Source of the DNA: Allobosea sp. 117
GTDB lineage: Bacteria > Pseudomonadota > Alphaproteobacteria > Rhizobiales > Xanthobacteraceae
Assembly (NCBI RefSeq): GCF_000702305.1
Contig: NZ_JNLC01000013.1
Span: 310,001-374,000 of the forward strand
Direction: 5' to 3'
DNA: 64,000 bases
The notes under the pieces were generated by a model. The model was given only the letters and a program-made list of their open reading frames with translations, was not told where the DNA came from and did no database searches. A program made the position numbers and the translations under genes. This document shows, one piece after another, positions 57,845-64,000 of the stretch. Positions within the stretch are counted from its first letter, which is position 1, and every line of letters starts with the position of its first letter.

Positions 57845-58609
57845 ATGCCGCAGACCGCCGAGACCACCGTCGATCCGCGCGAGGTCGCCCAATTCGCCGC
57901 GCTGGCCGCCGAATGGTGGAATCCGCGCGGAAAGATGAGCGTGCTGCATCGGTTCAACCCGGTGCGGCTCGCCTATCTGCGCGAGAAGCTCATCGCCCAT
58001 TTCGGGCGCGACGCGCGCGCCATCCGCCCGCTGGAGGGGCTGCGCCTCATCGACATCGGCTGCGGCGGTGGGCTGCTGAGCGAGCCGCTGGCGCGGATGG
58101 GAGCCGAGGTCGTCGGCATCGATCCGGCCGAGCGCAATGTCGGCGTTGCGCGCACCCATGCCGAGCAGTCGGGCGTCGAGATCGACTACCGCGCCACCAC
58201 TGCCGAGGCGATGGCGGATGCCGGCGAGCGCTTCGACGTGGTGCTCGCCATGGAGGTGGTCGAGCACGTCGCCGATGTCGGGCTGTTCATCCGCCGGGCG
58301 GCGGAGATGGTGAAGCCGGGCGGGCTGATGTGCGCGGCGACGCTGAACCGCACCGGGCGCTCCTTCGCGCTCGCCATCGTCGGCGCCGAATATGTGCTCG
58401 GCTGGCTGCCGCGCGGCACGCATGACTGGAACAAATTCGTCACCCCCGAGGAGCTTCAGGGCGCGCTGGAGGCCGGCGGCCTTAACATCGTCGACCGGGC
58501 CGGCGTCGTCTTCAATCCGCTCACCGGGGAGTGGCGGCAGGCGGAGGATCTCTCGGTCAACTATATGATGCTGGCCGGGCGGGCCGCGCTCCCGCCCCCG
58601 GCCTCGTGA
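57845..58609 (+). CDS. ubiG: Ubiquinone biosynthesis O-methyltransferase UbiG
   Basis: UbiG performs both O-methylations of ubiquinone. The 254-residue enzyme has the SAM-binding DIGCGGG at residues 70-76 in [22 protein letters not shown], the second loop [12 protein letters not shown] and the [13 protein letters not shown] strand. [17 protein letters not shown] is diagnostic for UbiG. It is preceded by CCGGAG. It is divergent from lysC. Confidence 0.97.
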   Translation: MPQTAETTVDPREVAQFAALAAEWWNPRGKMSVLHRFNPVRLAYLREKLIAHFGRDARAIRPLEGLRLIDIGCGGGLLSEPLARMGAEVVGIDPAERNVGVARTHAEQSGVEIDYRATTAEAMADAGERFDVVLAMEVVEHVADVGLFIRRAAEMVKPGGLMCAATLNRTGRSFALAIVGAEYVLGWLPRGTHDWNKFVTPEELQGALEAGGLNIVDRAGVVFNPLTGEWRQAEDLSVNYMMLAGRAALPPPAS

Positions 58610-58797
58610 CGATCGGGCGGCGCGCGGAAATTCGCCTGTTGATCCGCCTCAAGGCCCTTCCGTTGCCAATCCGCAACACTACATGAGGGCGAGCGGATCG
58701 CCTTGGAGGGGTCCGCCGCGGTGGCCGGGATACGGGCGCCGCCATCCCAGTTCCGTCCGTGCCTTTCAAGGGCGGACGGGGGGCAAGGAGGGAGACG

Positions 58798-61413
<2,616 letters not shown>

Positions 61414-61435
61414 GCCGACCCTACTTTCGCTATGC

Positions 61436-61466
61436 AAAGGCCGGGCTTCCAAGCCCGGCCTTTTTC
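61436..61466 (+). terminator. Rho-independent terminator after clpB
   Basis: AAAGGCCGGGCTT/AAGCCCGGCCTTT (13 bp) around a very small loop, followed by TT and C. The outermost pairs are A-T, so the folded loop is probably larger. Confidence 0.88.
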
Positions 61467-61566
61467 TTGGCCGGTGCTACGGCGGTGTCGCAACCTCACC
61501 GTGCGTAATTTTCATGCACCGTTCAAAGGCCGGGTGCACACTGGCAAATCTCTGGGAGATTCGCGC

Positions 61567-62535
61567 ATGCTGCCCTTCGGCCTTGATCTTTTCGCGATCG
61601 TCATCCTCGTCCTGGTCGTCGGCACCATCTTCGCCGGCGTGAAGACGGTGCCGCAGGGCTACCAGTACACGGTCGAGCGCTTCGGCCGCTACACGCGCAG
61701 CCTGTCGCCGGGCCTCAACATCATCGTTCCCTTCATCGACCGCGTCGGCAACAAGGTGAACATGATGGAGCAGGTGCTCGACGTGCCGACGCAGGAGGTG
61801 ATCACCAAGGACAACGCCACGGTGGCGGTCGACGGTGTCGCCTTCTTCCAGGTGTTCGATGCGCCGCGGGCCAGCTATGAGGTCGCCCGTCTCGACGCCG
61901 CGATCCTGGCGCTCACCACCACCAATATCCGCACGGTGATGGGCTCGATGGACCTCGACCAACTGCTCTCGCACCGCGACGAGATCAATGAGCGGCTGCT
62001 GCGCGTGGTCGACGCCGCGGCCTCGCCGTGGGGCGTGAAGATCACCCGCATCGAGATCAAGGACATCGTGCCGCCCGCCGATCTCGTCTCCGCCATGGCG
62101 CGGCAGATGAAGGCGGAGCGCGAGAAGCGCGCCGTGGTGCTCGAAGCCGAGGGCCAGCGCCAGTCCGAGATCCTGCGCGCCGAGGGCGAGAAGCAGAGCC
62201 AGATCCTCGAGGCCGAGGGTCGGCGTGAGGCCGCCTTTCGCGACGCCGAAGCACGCGAGCGCCTCGCCGAAGCCGACGCCAAGGCCACCCAGATGCTTTC
62301 GGCCGCGGTGGCGAGCGGCGAACCGGCGGCGCTCAACTACTACATCGCGGAAAAATACGTGAAGGCGCTGGAGGGCATCGTCACCTCGCCGAACCAGAAG
62401 CTGCTGATGCTGCCCTATGAGGCGACGGCGATCATCGGCTCGCTCGCCGGCATCGCCGAGATCGCCAAGGGCGCCTTCGGCCCGGATGCGCCGAAGGGCG
62501 GCGCGCGCCGGCCGACCGGGCCGGGCACGTTCTGA
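61567..62535 (+). CDS. SPFH/Band 7 (stomatin-type, QmcA-like) membrane protein
   Basis: A 322-residue protein with one N-terminal membrane segment (residues 8-27) and a Band 7/SPFH domain (VPQGYQYTVERFGRYTRSLSPGLNIIVPFIDRVG). A long coiled coil follows (about residues 180-260, KAEREKRAVVLEAEGQRQSEIL), in which AEG(Q/E/R)(R/K)(Q/E) units repeat. Such proteins form membrane rings and scaffold microdomains. The partner NfeD-like gene follows 11 bases downstream. GGGAGA precedes ATG 61567. Confidence 0.94.
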   Translation: MLPFGLDLFAIVILVLVVGTIFAGVKTVPQGYQYTVERFGRYTRSLSPGLNIIVPFIDRVGNKVNMMEQVLDVPTQEVITKDNATVAVDGVAFFQVFDAPRASYEVARLDAAILALTTTNIRTVMGSMDLDQLLSHRDEINERLLRVVDAAASPWGVKITRIEIKDIVPPADLVSAMARQMKAEREKRAVVLEAEGQRQSEILRAEGEKQSQILEAEGRREAAFRDAEARERLAEADAKATQMLSAAVASGEPAALNYYIAEKYVKALEGIVTSPNQKLLMLPYEATAIIGSLAGIAEIAKGAFGPDAPKGGARRPTGPGTF

Positions 62536-62546
62536 GGGCTGGACCC

Positions 62547-62987
62547 ATGTCGATCATCGAGACGCTCGGGCCGTGGAGCTGGTTCATCCTCGCCGGTCTT
62601 CTGATGATCGGGGAGCTCGCGGCGCCGGGCGCCTATCTGCTCTGGCTCGGCCTCGCGGCGGCGGCCTGCGGTGCCGTCGGCTTCCTTGTCGACCTGCCGT
62701 GGCAGGCCGAGATCCTGCTGTTCGCGGTGCTCGCGCTCGCCATGGTCGCGCTTGGACGATGGGTGACGCCGCGGCCGAGCGAAGGCAGCGACCGGCCCTT
62801 CCTGAACCGCCGCGCCGAGGGCTATGTCGGCCGCTCCTTCGTGCTCGACGAACCCATCGTCGGCGGTGTCGGGCGGGTGCGCATCGACGATACGGTCTGG
62901 CGCATCGTCGGCGCCGATCAGCCGGCCGGGAGCCGCGTGGTGGTGCAGCGCGTCGACGGCGCGACGCTGGTGGTCGCCGCCGCCTGA
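62547..62987 (+). CDS. NfeD family membrane protein
   Basis: A 146-residue protein with three membrane helices (about residues 10-28, 30-48, 52-70) and a C-terminal OB-fold soluble domain (RRAEGYVGRSFVLDEPIVGGVGRVRIDDTVWRIVG), the NfeD-short type. NfeD proteins pair with SPFH proteins to organise membranes. It is co-transcribed with the gene before it. Confidence 0.94.
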   Translation: MSIIETLGPWSWFILAGLLMIGELAAPGAYLLWLGLAAAACGAVGFLVDLPWQAEILLFAVLALAMVALGRWVTPRPSEGSDRPFLNRRAEGYVGRSFVLDEPIVGGVGRVRIDDTVWRIVGADQPAGSRVVVQRVDGATLVVAAA

Positions 62988-63085
62988 GATTTACCGCCAA
63001 AAGCCGCCTGGAAACGGTGCGTTAACCATAAACGCGCAGGTTCGGAACCGTATCGGGCCACAAGGCAATCGGCGGATTCGGGTTC

Positions 63086-64000
63086 TTGACGCGCATCGTC
63101 CTCGTACTGGGCGTCCTTGCGCTCGGCGTCACGCTCGGCGTGGCGGCGGGGCCGGCGCATGCGCAGAGCGACGAGGCCGCCGACAGCGGTCTGCGCGGCG
63201 CCATCACGCAGACGCCGAGCAGCAGCGCCCTGCGCGGCACGGTCGACGCCAATGCCGCGGTCGATACCGTCGCGCCCTCCCGCCCGGCCGATCTCCTGCC
63301 GACCCTGCGCCCCTCGGTGGGGGTGGAGGACGACAGCATCGCGCGGGAGGACGTGCTGCCCGATCCCGAGGCGGCGCTCGACACGCTCGCCTTGCCGGAC
63401 AATTCGCTCAACCTGCCGCCGCTGCGCACGCCGCGCCGCCGGACCAATCCGGAGGTCGATCCCTTCGAGCCGGTTGGCGTCAAGGTCGGCAGCTTCGTGG
63501 TGACGCCCTATGCCGAGCTGCGCGAGGGCTATGACAGCAACGCGCTGCGCGTGCGCAACGGGCCCGGTTCGGCCTTCACGGTGATCGGCGGCGGCTTCGC
63601 CTCGCGCTCGGACTGGTCGCGCCATGCGCTCGATGTCCAGTTGCGCGGCGGCTATACGAGCTACGACAACGTCACCGCCAACAACCGGCCGGAAGCCGAG
63701 GCGCTCGTGCGCGGCCGGCTCGACGTCAACTCGCAGACCCGGATCGACGCCATCGTGCGCGGCACCATCACCACCGACGCGGCCGGTTCGGTGGATGCCG
63801 TGCAGGGCGCGACGGAGCCGCCGCTCATCTACACGACCAGCCTTGATCTCGGCGTCACCCGGCGCTTCAACCGCCTCGAGCTCGGCGCTGCCGGGCTGAT
63901 CGTGCGCGAGGACCATGCCGCCGCCGCGCTGGTGGGCGGGGGCCATGAGAACCTCGCCGACCGCAACGTGACCGGCTACGGCGTGAGGCTGCGCGGCGGC
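63086..64000 (+). CDS. Outer-membrane beta-barrel protein (partial, 3' end outside window)
   Basis: The frame is open from 63029-63031 (TAA) to the window end, 305 codons from TTG 63086, and is still open at base 64000. TTG is the only in-frame start between the upstream stop and the signal peptide TRIVLVLGVLALGVTLGVAAGPAHA. The mature N-terminus is Asp/Pro/Leu-rich. The barrel then begins with VGSFVVTPYAELREGYDSNALRV, with alternating strands such as GGYTSYDNVTANNRPEAEALVRGRLDVNSQ. This matches the putative beta-barrel porin-2 (BBP2_2) family of Rhizobiales. The weak ribosome site leaves the start slightly uncertain. Confidence 0.82.
   Translation, partial: MTRIVLVLGVLALGVTLGVAAGPAHAQSDEAADSGLRGAITQTPSSSALRGTVDANAAVDTVAPSRPADLLPTLRPSVGVEDDSIAREDVLPDPEAALDTLALPDNSLNLPPLRTPRRRTNPEVDPFEPVGVKVGSFVVTPYAELREGYDSNALRVRNGPGSAFTVIGGGFASRSDWSRHALDVQLRGGYTSYDNVTANNRPEAEALVRGRLDVNSQTRIDAIVRGTITTDAAGSVDAVQGATEPPLIYTTSLDLGVTRRFNRLELGAAGLIVREDHAAAALVGGGHENLADRNVTGYGVRLRGG

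Noticed and set aside
58610-58797. A possible sigma-32 promoter before clpB
   Set aside because: The best candidate has CTTCCG instead of CTTG and a poor -10 region, so the match is not better than chance.

Overview
The window is a GC-rich stretch (near 70 percent by eye) of an alphaproteobacterial chromosome. It most resembles Hyphomicrobiales (Rhizobiales), possibly near Xanthobacteraceae; the genus is not fixed from the sequence alone. Reasons: the ffh-rpsP-rimM-trmD-rplS block followed by leuC, leuD and leuB scattered in one orientation; phaR divergent from phaAB; the grxC-nitrilase-DUF1178 run; lysC-ptsP-prfA-prmC; DUF4167, IalB and ribbon-helix-helix proteins; and a full CtrA-type box. 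I found no rRNA, tRNA, CRISPR array, insertion sequence or prophage. It reads as core genome with a few accessory genes.

Layout. 1-5256: two adjacent PLP enzymes (a group II decarboxylase cut by the window edge and a cysteine-synthase-fold enzyme), accA and a lipoprotein L,D-transpeptidase. 5269-12649: an EamA-type exporter preceded by a ykkC/guanidine-I type riboswitch, secA, a periplasmic PpiC-type foldase, argJ, mutT and an orphan Flp pilin. 12656-18238: a methyltransferase, comF, grxC-nit-DUF1178, an Ivy-like lysozyme inhibitor and ccmCDG for cytochrome c maturation. 18516-21895: GNAT, ArsR regulator and SDR with nested palindromic operators, then an atypical pyruvate-kinase-like protein. 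22215-28613: SRP, ribosome and tRNA-modification genes, then leuC, with palindromic repeats and duplicated terminators between genes.

28623-36626: small secreted proteins, a metallopeptidase, cytochrome b561, leuD, RidA, a ribbon-helix-helix protein, glyoxalase I, a Tat-linked GMC dehydrogenase pair and leuB. 36671-45526: polyprenyl synthase, mtgA, rpmF, a GGDEF-EAL protein behind a CtrA box, the PHB genes phaR/phaA/phaB and a second DMT transporter. 45540-54071: cupin, gloB, ialB, quinone oxidoreductase, thpR, MOSC, DUF4167, prmC and prfA. 54076-64000: ptsP (nitrogen PTS enzyme I), lysC, ubiG, clpB, an SPFH/NfeD pair and the start of an outer-membrane beta-barrel gene that begins with TTG and runs off the window.

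How the genes fit together. Leucine synthesis is complete for its last steps (leuC, leuD, leuB). Methylglyoxal detoxification is covered by gloA and gloB. PHB carbon storage has thiolase, reductase and the PhaR regulator. Translation and secretion are represented by SecA, SRP, r-proteins, RF1 and PrmC. The most notable non-coding element is the riboswitch in front of the EamA exporter. Next are the CtrA box before the c-di-GMP protein and the palindromic operators of the ArsR/SDR unit.
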